Source: Paenalicyclobacillus ferrooxydans
Lineage (GTDB): Bacteria; Bacillota; Bacilli; Alicyclobacillales; Alicyclobacillaceae
Direction: 5' to 3'
Assembly: GCF_001399675.1 (NCBI RefSeq)
Contig: NZ_LJCO01000108.1
Span: 1-64,000 of the forward strand
Length of the DNA stretch: 64,000 bases
Shown: one piece after another, positions 34,243 through 43,595 of the stretch
How the letters are laid out: each line of letters opens with the position of its first letter
Position numbering within the stretch: the first letter of the stretch is position 1
Position numbers and translations under genes: made by a program
Notes under the pieces: generated by a model
The model's database searches: none
Seen by the model: the letters and a program-made list of their open reading frames with translations, nothing else
Told to the model about the DNA's origin: nothing

Positions 34243-35060
34243 TTTGCGTTCCCCCTTTTGGCTACGAACTCGAGGACCACACCGGCGGTCTCCTCGACAG
34301 CCTTGTCACTGACATCGATACAAGGGCAGCCGAGACGCTTCATCACCGATTCCGCGTGCTCCAGCTCAAGCAAGATGCGTTCGTGACTTGCATAAGTCGC
34401 CTCCCCGGTCAGACCGAGTGATTTTAAGCGTTCCTTGCGGATCATATTTAATTTGTCCGGCCGAATCGTCAGGCCGATGACCTTGCGTTTGTCTCGCAGT
34501 CGGAAAAGCTGTTCTGGTGGCGACACCTCTGGAACAAGAGGTACGTTTGCCACCTTCAGTCCCCGATGAGCGAGGTACATCGAGAGCGGGGTTTTGGATG
34601 TGCGAGAGACTCCAATTAACACAATGTCCGCGCGTTCAAGCCCTCTGGCGTCGCGGCCATCATCGTACTTAACGGCAAACTCAATCGCCTCAACGCGCTT
34701 GAAATAATCCTCATCCAGTTGGTGCACCAACCCCGCCTTATGGGCTGGCGGCCTGCCGAGGACCTGTGCAAACACATCCAGGACAGGTCCCATGATATCG
34801 ATAGCCTGTACCCCTAACTGACGAGACTTTTGCACGAGATACTCCCGCAGTTCGGGAATTACAACCGTAAAGGCGATAATGGCATTTTCCTCTTTCGCAC
34901 TTTGCACAACTTCGTCGAGAACGGTGTTCTCATGAACGTATGAGACGCGCCGAAGCTCGACGTGCCCACCGTCAAATTGGCTAGCTGCAGCTCGGACTAC
35001 GAACTCTGCGGTTTCCCCGACCGAGTCTGAGACGATGTAGACGATTGGTGTGCTCAACAT
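34239..35060 (-). CDS. PPDK regulatory kinase/phosphorylase (DUF299/PpsR family)
   Basis: The 273-residue bifunctional regulator phosphorylates (ADP-dependent) and dephosphorylates (Pi-dependent) the catalytic-site threonine of pyruvate, phosphate dikinase. The P-loop-like GVSRTSKTPLSMYLA lies near residue 152. The N-terminus reads IVYIVSDSVGETAEFVVRAA and the C-terminus has TIRPDKLNMIRKERL. The start is ATG 35060 after GGAGGG; the frame upstream is open but belongs to the antisense/out-of-frame region of the ccpN-like gene. The family's target ppdK is directly downstream and overlaps by four bases, which fixes the assignment to PPDK rather than PEP synthase. Confidence 0.93.
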   Translation of the reverse strand: MLSTPIVYIVSDSVGETAEFVVRAAASQFDGGHVELRRVSYVHENTVLDEVVQSAKEENAIIAFTVVIPELREYLVQKSRQLGVQAIDIMGPVLDVFAQVLGRPPAHKAGLVHQLDEDYFKRVEAIEFAVKYDDGRDARGLERADIVLIGVSRTSKTPLSMYLAHRGLKVANVPLVPEVSPPEQLFRLRDKRKVIGLTIRPDKLNMIRKERLKSLGLTGEATYASHERILLELEHAESVMKRLGCPCIDVSDKAVEETAGVVLEFVAKRGNAK

Positions 35061-35104
35061 GCTGCTGAACCCTCCTCTATGTAATGCCGCCTGCGGCATC
35101 GGTA

Positions 35105-35794
35105 TCAGACCTCGCGATACTGTCCAAGCTCGACAAACGCACGTGTAATGGTTGTCTTGCTGACGCGACCGACAACTTCTACATTCGTCCCGGCAGCAGA
35201 CTTTGTCGGTATGACAGGCAGCGAATCGACCTGATGCCGCATCATCAGCACCGCAGCATCGTATAAGGACGCCTCGGAGCTGACCGTTACCACGTTGGGC
35301 AGGCGAGTCATAGCCAGATTGACAGGGATTTCGTGAATGTTTCCACCGCCGATAGCCACTTTCAACAGGTCTTTCCGGGAGACGACTCCCTGCAAATATC
35401 GTTCCTTCAGGACAATCAGACTGCCTACGTCCTCCATGAACATGGTCACAGTCGCATCGTAAACAGAGATGGTCTCTTGAACCGCGATAGGGACAGACTG
35501 GTAGTCTGAAATCCGCATTCTCGAAAGCACATCGCCAAATAAATCCGCATTCTTTTTCCCACTGTAGAAGTATCCAACACGAGGCCGCGCTTCCACAAAG
35601 CCGGCCATCGTCAGGATGGACAAATCCGGCCGAAGTGTAGCTCTTGTGAGAGACAACATCTCTGCGATCCGTTCTCCTGTAATGGGCCCATGGCTCTTCA
35701 CAATGTCGATGATGGTTTCTTGCCTTTTTGTGAGTTCGATGGGAATCACCCCCGTCCATTGTGACATACTAATGATGTATTGTGCCATAATCAA
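35105..35794 (-). CDS. ccpN: CcpN-like transcriptional repressor (HTH plus two CBS domains)
   Basis: The protein of about 225 residues has an N-terminal winged helix (LTKRQETIIDIVKSHGPITGERIAEMLSLTRATLRPDL) and two CBS domains (about residues 95-225, which bind adenine nucleotides). In Bacillus subtilis CcpN represses gluconeogenic genes pckA and gapB on glucose. Here it is just upstream of the PPDK regulator and ppdK, so control of PEP formation is likely. The start is uncertain: the ATGs near 35794, 35788 and 35767 lack clear ribosome binding sites, while a TTCACA/TATATT-like promoter is so close that the mRNA may be leaderless or start at a later codon. Confidence 0.87.
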   Translation of the reverse strand: MIMAQYIISMSQWTGVIPIELTKRQETIIDIVKSHGPITGERIAEMLSLTRATLRPDLSILTMAGFVEARPRVGYFYSGKKNADLFGDVLSRMRISDYQSVPIAVQETISVYDATVTMFMEDVGSLIVLKERYLQGVVSRKDLLKVAIGGGNIHEIPVNLAMTRLPNVVTVSSEASLYDAAVLMMRHQVDSLPVIPTKSAAGTNVEVVGRVSKTTITRAFVELGQYREV

Positions 35795-35828
35795 TATATC
35801 ATATTTCGTGAACTGTGAATATGCGCAT

Positions 35829-35866
35829 GAAAAAAGCGGAACCCGTGCCTCTCGGCTGCGAGTTCC
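35829..35866 (-). terminator. Terminator downstream of recO
   Basis: The minus strand reads ACGGAACTCG...CGGGTTCCGC followed by TTTTTTC, between recO and the ccpN-like gene, separating the two transcripts. Confidence 0.78.
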
Positions 35867-35972
35867 GTCTTTCTTCGTATTCTATTCTGTTGTGATTGTC
35901 TCGCCTAAAGTCTCGTAATCGACAGCGTTCGGCCATGACAGTTCGACCCTCGCCATTACACCCACAAGCGGC

Positions 35973-36770
35973 CTAGTCAGTCCAAAGTGCATCAATGCTG
36001 TCGACAAATTCTCTGGACTTCAGTGAGAGGCCCCCGTAATCAGCGAGTTGATAACGGAGGACATTTCGAATCACCTCAGCTGTGTTCGGACTCAGCCGAA
36101 TTTGCCCGATCCGTTCCCAAGGCAGGTTGCGGAACTGTGCCAATACCTTCGGCACCGAGGAGGGGACGGGAAATGCCCCCCGTCGACCAGCGTGAAACGA
36201 CCCTTGAACGGATTGTTGTTCTAACTCAACTTGGCAACTCGGGCACAGGAAGCCGCCCTCCCCAGGAGCATAAAAGACTGTTTCCTGAGCCAATTCGGTA
36301 TGACACCGTACGCATTGGTTCCAAATCGGGCTGGCACCGAGAAGATGCAACACCTTTGTTTCCCAAATGCGTGCGACAATCTGTGGATTATCCCGGCCGT
36401 CGCGCAGCCTGTCGAGAGCAGCACTAAACCATCGATAGACTGCTTCACTCCCATTTGGGCGTTCCTCCCCAACAGCAGCCACCAGCTCAGAGAAATAGGC
36501 CGCGTAAGCAGCGAGATCGAGCTGCTCACGAAGTTTTCGATACGCATCCACAACCTCGAGTTGTTGGATGTTTCCCATGCCGCGGCCTTGATACAAGGTA
36601 TACACAGCCTTTACGCAAAGCTGAACACCACCAGCTAGACGACTTTGCGGCTTTTTGGCACCCCGCGCCATAGCGGCTATCGTTCCGCTTGGTGTCAGCA
36701 GCGTAACAATTGCATTGGTTTCGCCATAAGGGATGGCCCGGATTACAATGCCTTCCGTATTGTACAGCAA
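35973..36770 (-). CDS. recO: DNA repair protein RecO
   Basis: The 265-residue recombination mediator has the OB-fold N-terminus (EGIVIRAIPYGETNAIVTLLTPSGTIAAMARGAKKPQSRL) and a central helical region with a zinc-binding cluster (CVRCHTEL... FLCPSC, about residues 157-182). It loads RecA with RecR onto SSB-coated DNA. It follows yqzL as in Bacillus. glyQS, which normally comes next, is missing. Confidence 0.95.
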   Translation of the reverse strand: MLYNTEGIVIRAIPYGETNAIVTLLTPSGTIAAMARGAKKPQSRLAGGVQLCVKAVYTLYQGRGMGNIQQLEVVDAYRKLREQLDLAAYAAYFSELVAAVGEERPNGSEAVYRWFSAALDRLRDGRDNPQIVARIWETKVLHLLGASPIWNQCVRCHTELAQETVFYAPGEGGFLCPSCQVELEQQSVQGSFHAGRRGAFPVPSSVPKVLAQFRNLPWERIGQIRLSPNTAEVIRNVLRYQLADYGGLSLKSREFVDSIDALWTD

Positions 36771-36806
36771 TGCCTAGACCACTCCCAGATTGGCGGCGGC
36801 ACCCGT

Positions 36807-36947
36807 TCAGGTCTCGTCTACGTCCACATCCGTTGATTGTCCATCTTGCAGGTCTGTTCCATCCACAACACTCTCGTGTCGTTTGTACAGCAGATATGCG
36901 TCGATGTCACCTGTTAAGGTGAAGTAGCGCCATGAAAACTCCCGCAC
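36807..36947 (-). CDS. yqzL: YqzL family protein
   Basis: This 46-residue protein reads REFSWRYFTLTGDIDAYLLY, the diagnostic YqzL pattern, followed by an acidic tail (TDVDVDET). The start is GTG 36947, eight bases after GAGGGG; an ATG at 36956 would put the ribosome binding site too close. YqzL has no known function but is conserved between era and recO in spore-formers, exactly its place here. Confidence 0.86.
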   Translation of the reverse strand: MREFSWRYFTLTGDIDAYLLYKRHESVVDGTDLQDGQSTDVDVDET

Positions 36948-37077
36948 CGAAATCATCCCCTCTGAAGAAGACTTACTTTCAGCTGCGTGGTGTCTAGGGG
37001 TGCCTCACCATATAGAGTCCCGCTGCCCAGTATCGATATACTATGAATCAAGTGGTATTTACGTCTGGAGGATCGCC

Positions 37078-37995
37078 TCAGCGTTCCTCGTGAAAGCCAA
37101 AACGATGCAGTAAACTGGGGTCGTTGCGCCAGTCCTTCTTCACCTTGACCCATAGTTCCAGGTAAACCTTGTTGCCAAGCAATGCTTCTAGCTCCTGCCG
37201 AGCCATCTGCCCGACCTTTTTCAGCATTGCGCCCCGCTTGCCAATCAGTATTCCTTTCTGGCTGTCGCGTTCGGTGTAAATGATGGCGTGTGCATAAACA
37301 ACTCCAGACGTATCACGCCGTTCCAGTTGCTCGATGTCCACCATGACGGAGTGTGGAACTTCCTCCTGTGTCAGACGAAGCACCTTTTCGCGGATGACTT
37401 CGGAGATGATGAACTGTTCGGGATGATCGGTCACCATATCCCTCGGGTAATACTGGGGTCCCTCGGGCAAGTATTTCACGAGCGCTTTTTTTAGAACATC
37501 CAGTTGAGTCCCATCCTTAGCCGAAACAGGAATCATTTCCGCGAAAGGGTATTGTTTAAGCAACGCATCCATCATGACAAGGACGCCGGGTTTTTCCACG
37601 GCGTCAACTTTATTCAGAATGCATACAACGGGAGTTTCCACAGCCTTCAGACGCTCAATGATATATGCATCGCCAGAGTGGTTGGGCTCAGTCACATCGC
37701 AGACCCAGCATACGACATCTACTTCTTTGAGTGTACTTTCCGCAGTTTCGACCATAAATTCTCCGAGTCGATGTTTGGGTTTGTGTATGCCAGGTGTATC
37801 GATGAATACAACCTGCGCATCGTCAGTCGTGAGCACCCCTCTGATCTGGTTTCTGGTCGTCTGGGGACGATGGGACATGATCGCGATTTTTTGCCCAACC
37901 AACGCATTCATGAGCGTGGACTTTCCCACATTTGGGCGGCCAACCAGGGCCACGAAACCGGATCGAAAGGTGGTTTCATTTTCTGTTTTCGTCAT
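37078..37995 (-). CDS. era: GTPase Era
   Basis: The 305-residue GTPase binds 16S rRNA and promotes 30S subunit assembly. G motifs are GRPNVGKST (residues 19-27), DTPG, NKVD and SAK, and the C-terminal KH domain carries GILIGKRGAMLKKVGQMAR. A GGAAAGGAGG site precedes the ATG at 37995. The start overlaps the dgkA stop (ATGA), with no cdd gene between them. Confidence 0.97.
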   Translation of the reverse strand: MTKTENETTFRSGFVALVGRPNVGKSTLMNALVGQKIAIMSHRPQTTRNQIRGVLTTDDAQVVFIDTPGIHKPKHRLGEFMVETAESTLKEVDVVCWVCDVTEPNHSGDAYIIERLKAVETPVVCILNKVDAVEKPGVLVMMDALLKQYPFAEMIPVSAKDGTQLDVLKKALVKYLPEGPQYYPRDMVTDHPEQFIISEVIREKVLRLTQEEVPHSVMVDIEQLERRDTSGVVYAHAIIYTERDSQKGILIGKRGAMLKKVGQMARQELEALLGNKVYLELWVKVKKDWRNDPSLLHRFGFHEER

Positions 37996-38519
37996 GTGCG
38001 ATTCCTCCTTTCCAAGCCAAGACTTATCCCGCCCCACAGGACGAGAGTAACAAGCGTGATCAAACTTTCTATCGCACCAAGAATGTTGTGCATTGAGAAC
38101 AGATAAAAGTGCCATTTCCAAGTGGCCGCGCCGAGCAACACTGCCACTGCTAGGGCCCCAGTGCTCGAAACGAGAACAGCACCGGCTGCCGCATCTTTGG
38201 CCCATTTGGCAAATTCGTGATATCCGCCTTCCGTCACCAGGTCTGTGAGATGTTCAATTGCTGTATTGATAAGCTCAATTGACATCACAACGGCAATGGT
38301 GACGATGGACAGCGTCACGAGCCAAAGAGCGGGTCGCACGCAGAGATTCCAAACAAGGACAGCCATACCGGCTGTCCAATGTATCCGGAGATTGCGCTGA
38401 AGTCGGAGACTGCGAACGGCGCCCTGCTTCGCGAAGACGAACGCTGAGAACAAGCTTTTACGCCATTTTACAGCTTCTCGCTCGAGATTCTCATCCGTCT
38501 CGATGCCAGACCGCCGCAC
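37992..38519 (-). CDS. dgkA: Diacylglycerol kinase family protein (undecaprenol kinase-like) with C-terminal extension
   Basis: The 175-residue membrane enzyme has three transmembrane helices and the catalytic signature ELINTAIEHLTDL...AKWAKDAAAGAVLV (about residues 82-118). Gram-positive members phosphorylate undecaprenol. It is about 50 residues longer than the Bacillus subtilis enzyme: after the core, the tail adds hydrophobic segments (FYLFSMHNILGAIESLITLVTLVLWGGISLG). It sits between ybeY and era, 7 bp after ybeY. Confidence 0.92.
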   Translation of the reverse strand: MRRSGIETDENLEREAVKWRKSLFSAFVFAKQGAVRSLRLQRNLRIHWTAGMAVLVWNLCVRPALWLVTLSIVTIAVVMSIELINTAIEHLTDLVTEGGYHEFAKWAKDAAAGAVLVSSTGALAVAVLLGAATWKWHFYLFSMHNILGAIESLITLVTLVLWGGISLGLERRNRT

Positions 38520-38526
38520 CTGCGAA

Positions 38527-39036
38527 TCACTCCTCGTTTGGGACGCTGAAATGGGCGTCTCGGCGGAGGCCGACGTCCGCTAACACAAGTTCCTGCAGCC
38601 GGGTCATCTCAGCTTCTGACGCTTCATCTTGATGGTCGTAACCGAGCAGGTGCAAAAATCCGTGAACCATCAAAAACCCAATCTCACGTTCTGCGGAGTG
38701 GCCGTATTCTTCTGCCTGCCGCAACGCTGTCGGTACACTGATCACGATGTCACCGAGCGGCTCGAACTCAAGCTCGTCCAGTTCCATCAAATCGTCTTCA
38801 TCCTCACCCTCGCGCAAAGCGAAGGATAAAACGTCGGTAGGTCTGTCGACATCCCGATACGCCTTGTTCAGTTCATGGATCTCTTCGTCCGTCACGAGAG
38901 AAACAGACACTTCTCCAGACACCTCGAGCGCACGAGCCGCTGCCTGCAGAACCTTTTCCACGAACGCCTCATCGACACGGAGATGTTCGGGAAGTTCGCA
39001 GCGAATATCGAGATCGACCTCTACGCGTTCAGTCAT
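38527..39036 (-). CDS. ybeY: Endoribonuclease YbeY
   Basis: The 169-residue rRNA maturation endoribonuclease has the zinc-binding HxxxHxxxxxH motif as HGFLHLLGYDH (about residue 130) and the conserved DRPTDVLSFAL. It takes part in 16S 3'-end processing and ribosome quality control. The gene overlaps pgpH by four bases. Confidence 0.96.
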   Translation of the reverse strand: MTERVEVDLDIRCELPEHLRVDEAFVEKVLQAAARALEVSGEVSVSLVTDEEIHELNKAYRDVDRPTDVLSFALREGEDEDDLMELDELEFEPLGDIVISVPTALRQAEEYGHSAEREIGFLMVHGFLHLLGYDHQDEASEAEMTRLQELVLADVGLRRDAHFSVPNEE

Positions 39037-41147
39037 TTAGCGACTTCCTTTCGAATTTTGTCCGGATCCGGATATTCAATCCGGGAATGATAGATCCCCT
39101 TTAAGGTTTTCATAAAGGCACCAACCATTGCATCCAAGTCCTGCAAGGTCAGGTCGCATTCGTCCAATTGGCCGTCTTGCAAACGGTCACGAATGATCTT
39201 CCGAATTACGCCTTCAATCCGCCCTGGGGTCGGTTTCGACATGCTGCGGACGGCGGCTTCGACCGCATCGCAGATCATTAAAATGGCGTTCTCGCGCGTC
39301 TTCGGTTTCGGTCCAGGATAGCGGTAATCGTCGACGTGAACCGATCCGTTTTTATCCTGCTCCCTCGCCTTGTTGTAAAAGTACCACAGAATGGTGGTGC
39401 CATGATGTGTCGCACAAATGTCCCGAATCGGCTTTGGCAGCCCGGCCTTTTCGAGCATCTCGAGACCGTCCGTCACATGTGACGTAATAATCAGGTGACT
39501 GAGGCTTGGCGCAATCTTGTCATGCGGATTTTCCTTCGTCATCTGATTCTCCACGAAAAAGGCAGGGCGGCGCATCTTACCAACGTCGTGGTAATAAGCG
39601 CCGACGCGGCAGATGAGCGGATCGGCCCCCACAATTTCCGCTGCAGCTTCGGCCAAATTGCCGACGATCAGGCTGTGATGATAGGTGCCTGGCGCCTCCA
39701 TCAACAACTTTTTCAGCAAAGGATTCCCTGGATTCGAGAGCTCAAGCAAACGGATCGGTGTGAGCAGTCCGAATGAGTTTTCGAAAAACGGTAGAATGCC
39801 CATAGTTAAAATAGCGCTCACCAAACCATTGAGTCCCCCGATACCGAGGTGCACCCACAATGAGTGCAGATTTGTTGTCCTTGCAGGCAGGAGCAACTGC
39901 ATGGCGAGAATGGCCACGATGTTCATCATCGACACAAGAAAGCCTGCGCGCATGAATGTCCCGCGGTGTGTGACTCGTTCCACACTGTATCCGCCGACGA
40001 GCGATGCGACAACCCCGATGAATGTGAACCAGAAATCGTACCCCATCGCAGCCCCAAACAACAAAGACAGGAAAAAACTTGTCACGACGGCAAGTGACGC
40101 ATCGACGAGGACTGTAATCAACATGGCCCCCATTGAGATGGGCATCAAGTACGCTGCCGACGACGGTCCCCCACCGTTAATAATGTCCTTCGTCACTAAA
40201 ATCAAAATGGACATTAGAGCGAGAATCAAGATCAAGATTAATAAAAGCAGATTGTCGATGCGACGCCGGGATGGCCGGTGTTCAATATAGACTCGAAGCA
40301 AGCCGACGGCAATCAACATGAACAGAGCAAACCCAATCAAGATGCTGTAATCGGGATGCGTTCCGTACAACCCGACATCCTTCAATTCCGAAAGCACCGT
40401 GGAAGTAATGACACCGCTCTTCGAAACGATAACATCACCCTGATGGATGTACACGTCTGGCGTTTCATTGGCCGCTTGCTGCCGCTTCTGCGTCGTCTCT
40501 TGCGTCTGTTCCTTCAGGTTCGGTTGCAGTACATGCGTAACGACATCCTGAACGACAAGGCGTGAAACGTTGTCCAAGTTGTCACCGAGCATTGCCTGAT
40601 CCACAAGCAACGACGCTTGGCTCATCGACTCTGACGTAAATTCGGTGCTGAGCAGGTTTGAAATAATGCTGTCAGACACCTGCTTAACGTTCAGAATTTG
40701 CTGCGGGTCCATGGTAAGCAAAACTTGCAAGGTTGAAGCAGATACCTTTGGCGGCGCATAAAGCTTCAGTTGATTAAAGGTTGATGTCGAAGACAAAGAC
40801 GGATTGCCGACAAGTTGGATAGCCTTATCGTACAAGGTATCCGCCTCTGCCTTTGCATTAATTTCCTTGGTTGGATCTAACGTGAAGATAGGCTGTACCG
40901 CCGCCATGGCGGCCTGTTTCGCCTTGTTTGTCGCAAATGTGTTCACAGCTGTAATAGGTGCCCGAATCGTGAGAGGGCTTGTCTCATTGACTCGAAAGTC
41001 GTAGGTTGGCGGCAAGACGGTCCCAATCAACACGATATATAATACGACACCAAGTGCCACATACAGTCCGTGACGTATCCGCTTATTCTCTCGAAACTTC
41101 TCGTCATCCAAAAACTGTCGAATGGCGAGCATCCACTTTGACCACAT
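39033..41147 (-). CDS. pgpH: 7TMR-HDED/HD-domain cyclic-di-AMP phosphodiesterase PgpH
   Basis: The 704-residue membrane protein has an N-terminal helix (residues 27-46), a long extracellular 7TMR-HDED domain (about 50-265), seven transmembrane helices (about 265-475) and a cytoplasmic HD phosphohydrolase domain. The HD domain has the conserved YHHSL (489-493), YYHDVGK (518-524) and THHGT. PgpH-type proteins degrade cyclic di-AMP. It follows phoH and precedes ybeY as in Bacillus. Confidence 0.95.
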   Translation of the reverse strand: MWSKWMLAIRQFLDDEKFRENKRIRHGLYVALGVVLYIVLIGTVLPPTYDFRVNETSPLTIRAPITAVNTFATNKAKQAAMAAVQPIFTLDPTKEINAKAEADTLYDKAIQLVGNPSLSSTSTFNQLKLYAPPKVSASTLQVLLTMDPQQILNVKQVSDSIISNLLSTEFTSESMSQASLLVDQAMLGDNLDNVSRLVVQDVVTHVLQPNLKEQTQETTQKRQQAANETPDVYIHQGDVIVSKSGVITSTVLSELKDVGLYGTHPDYSILIGFALFMLIAVGLLRVYIEHRPSRRRIDNLLLLILILILALMSILILVTKDIINGGGPSSAAYLMPISMGAMLITVLVDASLAVVTSFFLSLLFGAAMGYDFWFTFIGVVASLVGGYSVERVTHRGTFMRAGFLVSMMNIVAILAMQLLLPARTTNLHSLWVHLGIGGLNGLVSAILTMGILPFFENSFGLLTPIRLLELSNPGNPLLKKLLMEAPGTYHHSLIVGNLAEAAAEIVGADPLICRVGAYYHDVGKMRRPAFFVENQMTKENPHDKIAPSLSHLIITSHVTDGLEMLEKAGLPKPIRDICATHHGTTILWYFYNKAREQDKNGSVHVDDYRYPGPKPKTRENAILMICDAVEAAVRSMSKPTPGRIEGVIRKIIRDRLQDGQLDECDLTLQDLDAMVGAFMKTLKGIYHSRIEYPDPDKIRKEVAK

Positions 41148-41168
41148 AGGTAAAGATCCCTTCGTCTA

Positions 41169-42164
41169 TCAGGATTGCAGAGGGTTCGAGCTCGCATTCT
41201 GTTTGTCGTACGCTTCGATGATCTTCTGTACGAGGTGATGACGAACCACGTCAGCCCCTGTGAAATAGTGAAACTTGATTCCGGGAATCGCGGTAAGAAT
41301 TTGTGCAGCTTGGATAAGGCCAGATGGACGGCCTCGTGGTAAGTCAATCTGTGTGACATCACCTGTAATCACCATTTTGGAGCCGAATCCAAGTCGCGTC
41401 AGAAACATTTTCATCTGTTCAGCCGTTGTATTTTGCGCTTCATCAAGAATCACAAATGAGTCGTCGAGCGTACGCCCACGCATGTAAGCGAGCGGGGCGA
41501 TCTCAATGTTGCCGCGTTCCAATGCTCTCGCAACCTGTTCAGCACCGTACATGTCGTACAGGGCGTCGTAGATGGGACGCAGATACGGATCAACCTTCTC
41601 CTGCAAGTCTCCTGGTAAAAAGCCAAGATTCTCCCCCGCCTCAACGGCTGGTCGAGTCAGTACAATCCGTTTCACATCGCCGCGTTTCAACGCCATGACG
41701 GCCATGGCTACAGCGAGATATGTCTTACCGGTTCCAGCAGGGCCAATCCCGAATACAACGTCATGCTTTCTGATGGCATCAATATAGCGCCGCTGCCCGA
41801 GGGTTTTTACCCGAATCGGCTTACCGCGCATGGTGACAGCGATCTCTTCCGTGTACAAAGGAACAAGTTCGTCAATCTCACCTTGTTTCGCCATTTCAAT
41901 GGCATATCGATAGTCGCCTTCAGACAAATGTACGCCAAGCTGCGCCAACTGTGTAACAGCGCGCAAAACGGCGTACATTTCGTTGACCGCCTCTTCTGTT
42001 CCGGTGAGGCTCACTTCGGTTCCGCGCGTGGTGACCTTTGACGCGAACGCGTCATCTAACAAACACAACAGCGCATCGTTCGGCCCAAGCACTGCTACAG
42101 CCTCATCATTGTTTGCAAATGACCATTTTCGAACGATGATGTCTTGCGCCAAAAGGGCACCCAC
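41169..42164 (-). CDS. phoH: PhoH-like ATPase
   Basis: The protein of about 330 residues is a PhoH family ATPase. Walker A is GPAGTGKT (residues 141-148) and Walker B is FVILDEAQN (about 240); the N-terminal extension of about 120 residues is typical. The role is probably RNA metabolism, as it neighbours ybeY in most Firmicutes. Start choice is open: the GTG at 42164 nearly overlaps AAGGAG, whereas the TTG at 42152 is 11 bases downstream of it. Confidence 0.93.
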   Translation of the reverse strand: MGALLAQDIIVRKWSFANNDEAVAVLGPNDALLCLLDDAFASKVTTRGTEVSLTGTEEAVNEMYAVLRAVTQLAQLGVHLSEGDYRYAIEMAKQGEIDELVPLYTEEIAVTMRGKPIRVKTLGQRRYIDAIRKHDVVFGIGPAGTGKTYLAVAMAVMALKRGDVKRIVLTRPAVEAGENLGFLPGDLQEKVDPYLRPIYDALYDMYGAEQVARALERGNIEIAPLAYMRGRTLDDSFVILDEAQNTTAEQMKMFLTRLGFGSKMVITGDVTQIDLPRGRPSGLIQAAQILTAIPGIKFHYFTGADVVRHHLVQKIIEAYDKQNASSNPLQS

Positions 42165-42202
42165 TCCTTAGTTGGATTGCATGCATTTTATGCTTTATTA
42201 CC

Positions 42203-42396
42203 TCGTCAAGATTGCGTAATTCAGCGCTTCAATAATTCATTCTCGTGCGTCATCACTGCGTCATTCTAGTGCGTCAGGATCGCACAATTGATGGCATCAA
42301 TGCTACGTCGCTTCGTCAGGATTGCGTAATTCACCGCTTCAATGCTTCGTCAGGATTGCTCAGTTCATGTCATCATTGCTTCGTCAGGATTGCGTC
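42203..42396. repeat. Degenerate 34-41 bp repeats between phoH and yqfD
   Basis: Five copies of CGTCAGGATTGCGTAATTCA plus a GCTTCAATGCTT-type end begin at about 42203, 42272, 42313, 42348 and 42382. The last copy overlaps the final codons of yqfD. The region separates two genes that are usually closely linked. Confidence 0.75.
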
Positions 42397-43595
42397 TTGC
42401 CCGGTTCGGTCGTTTGCGGCGCCGGAATCGGGGCAGCGGTACCAATATCCTCTTCGGTCCGCGTCAAGATGGTTGCATATAGCTTACCATGGGCAACTTC
42501 TGTATGTAAAACAGTTTGCCCCAGAATCGTTCGGTCTTGCCCAGGTTTGGTAAGCACGTCCTGCCGCGCCAGCGCCAGCGCGGTCGCAGTGGCAGCATCT
42601 GTTGATTTTGTCACATCAGCTCGAGTTGATTCATAGCGGGTCACTTGTCGCCACACAACAGGGAGCTCATGGTTCCACAGCTTCCATCTCGTATCAACCT
42701 CTTCGTCATAATACGCTGGATAATTCGGATTGCGCCAACCCCAAACGCGAAGGTTCCACGATCCAATTTGCAGTGTATCAAACTTTACAGCCTGACCCGT
42801 CAACTCGTTTTGATTGACATGAAGGGGTACTTCCACCTCCGACCGGTACCACACCTCTGCCAGAACAACGCCTGACGCAGGAACTTCTTTTGAGCCCTCC
42901 CCAAGCGCCCCTGAAATCAGAAGTGTCCCCGGTTGAACTGTTTGCCCCGGAACAACCTTGACGACGCCTCGTGTGGCGAGGACTCTTCGAATGACAGCAG
43001 GTCGAGCCGCCACAATATTATGCGGGTTGTCCTGTGAAGCAGCCACGCCCGATATCTTCTTAAGTGCCTGAATTCGAACTTCGGTGCCAACGACGTTGAC
43101 GCCAATCCACATCATGTTTGGCAAGTGATCGAGCAGTATGGCTTGCATTTGATTAACATCAGGCAGTGTCTGTTTCAAGGCACCTTGATACACGCCGATC
43201 TGGCGCGCGGCATGTGCTATGGCAGCGGCGTCTTCGGGATCGACACCTGTCACTTGAACGCGCCAAACCACAGACTGGCAAGCAAAGAGAATGACAAAGA
43301 AGAGTGCGACGCCCACGGCCATACTCTTTCTGTGCCGCAAGCTCCAGAGAAAAAAGGGGAGCCCAGCCTTCCGAATGTACTCGATCTCGACCCCATACTC
43401 GTCGCAGACGCGACGTACTGCATCCCAATCGGATCGGGAAAAGCCCGCTCTGCATACGTCACCATGGACTCTCAGTTCGTAAAGTGGGACACCGGACTGA
43501 GTCAGGGTGCGCACGACATCACTCACCCTAACGCCACGAAATTCAGTGTACAGATACCCCAAAAACACATGCTCGACCCTCGGGACAAACTTCAT
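42384..43595 (-). CDS. yqfD: Sporulation protein YqfD
   Basis: The 403-residue mother-cell protein contains a YqfD domain and one transmembrane helix near residues 90-110 (KSMAVGVALFFVILFACQ). The N-terminus has YTEFRGVRVSDVVRTLTQSGVPLYELRV and the middle IRRVLATRGVVKVVPGQTVQPGTLLISG. It works in coat/cortex formation during sporulation; the mechanism is unknown. It overlaps yqfC by four bases. Confidence 0.93.
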   Translation of the reverse strand: MKFVPRVEHVFLGYLYTEFRGVRVSDVVRTLTQSGVPLYELRVHGDVCRAGFSRSDWDAVRRVCDEYGVEIEYIRKAGLPFFLWSLRHRKSMAVGVALFFVILFACQSVVWRVQVTGVDPEDAAAIAHAARQIGVYQGALKQTLPDVNQMQAILLDHLPNMMWIGVNVVGTEVRIQALKKISGVAASQDNPHNIVAARPAVIRRVLATRGVVKVVPGQTVQPGTLLISGALGEGSKEVPASGVVLAEVWYRSEVEVPLHVNQNELTGQAVKFDTLQIGSWNLRVWGWRNPNYPAYYDEEVDTRWKLWNHELPVVWRQVTRYESTRADVTKSTDAATATALALARQDVLTKPGQDRTILGQTVLHTEVAHGKLYATILTRTEEDIGTAAPIPAPQTTEPGKTQS

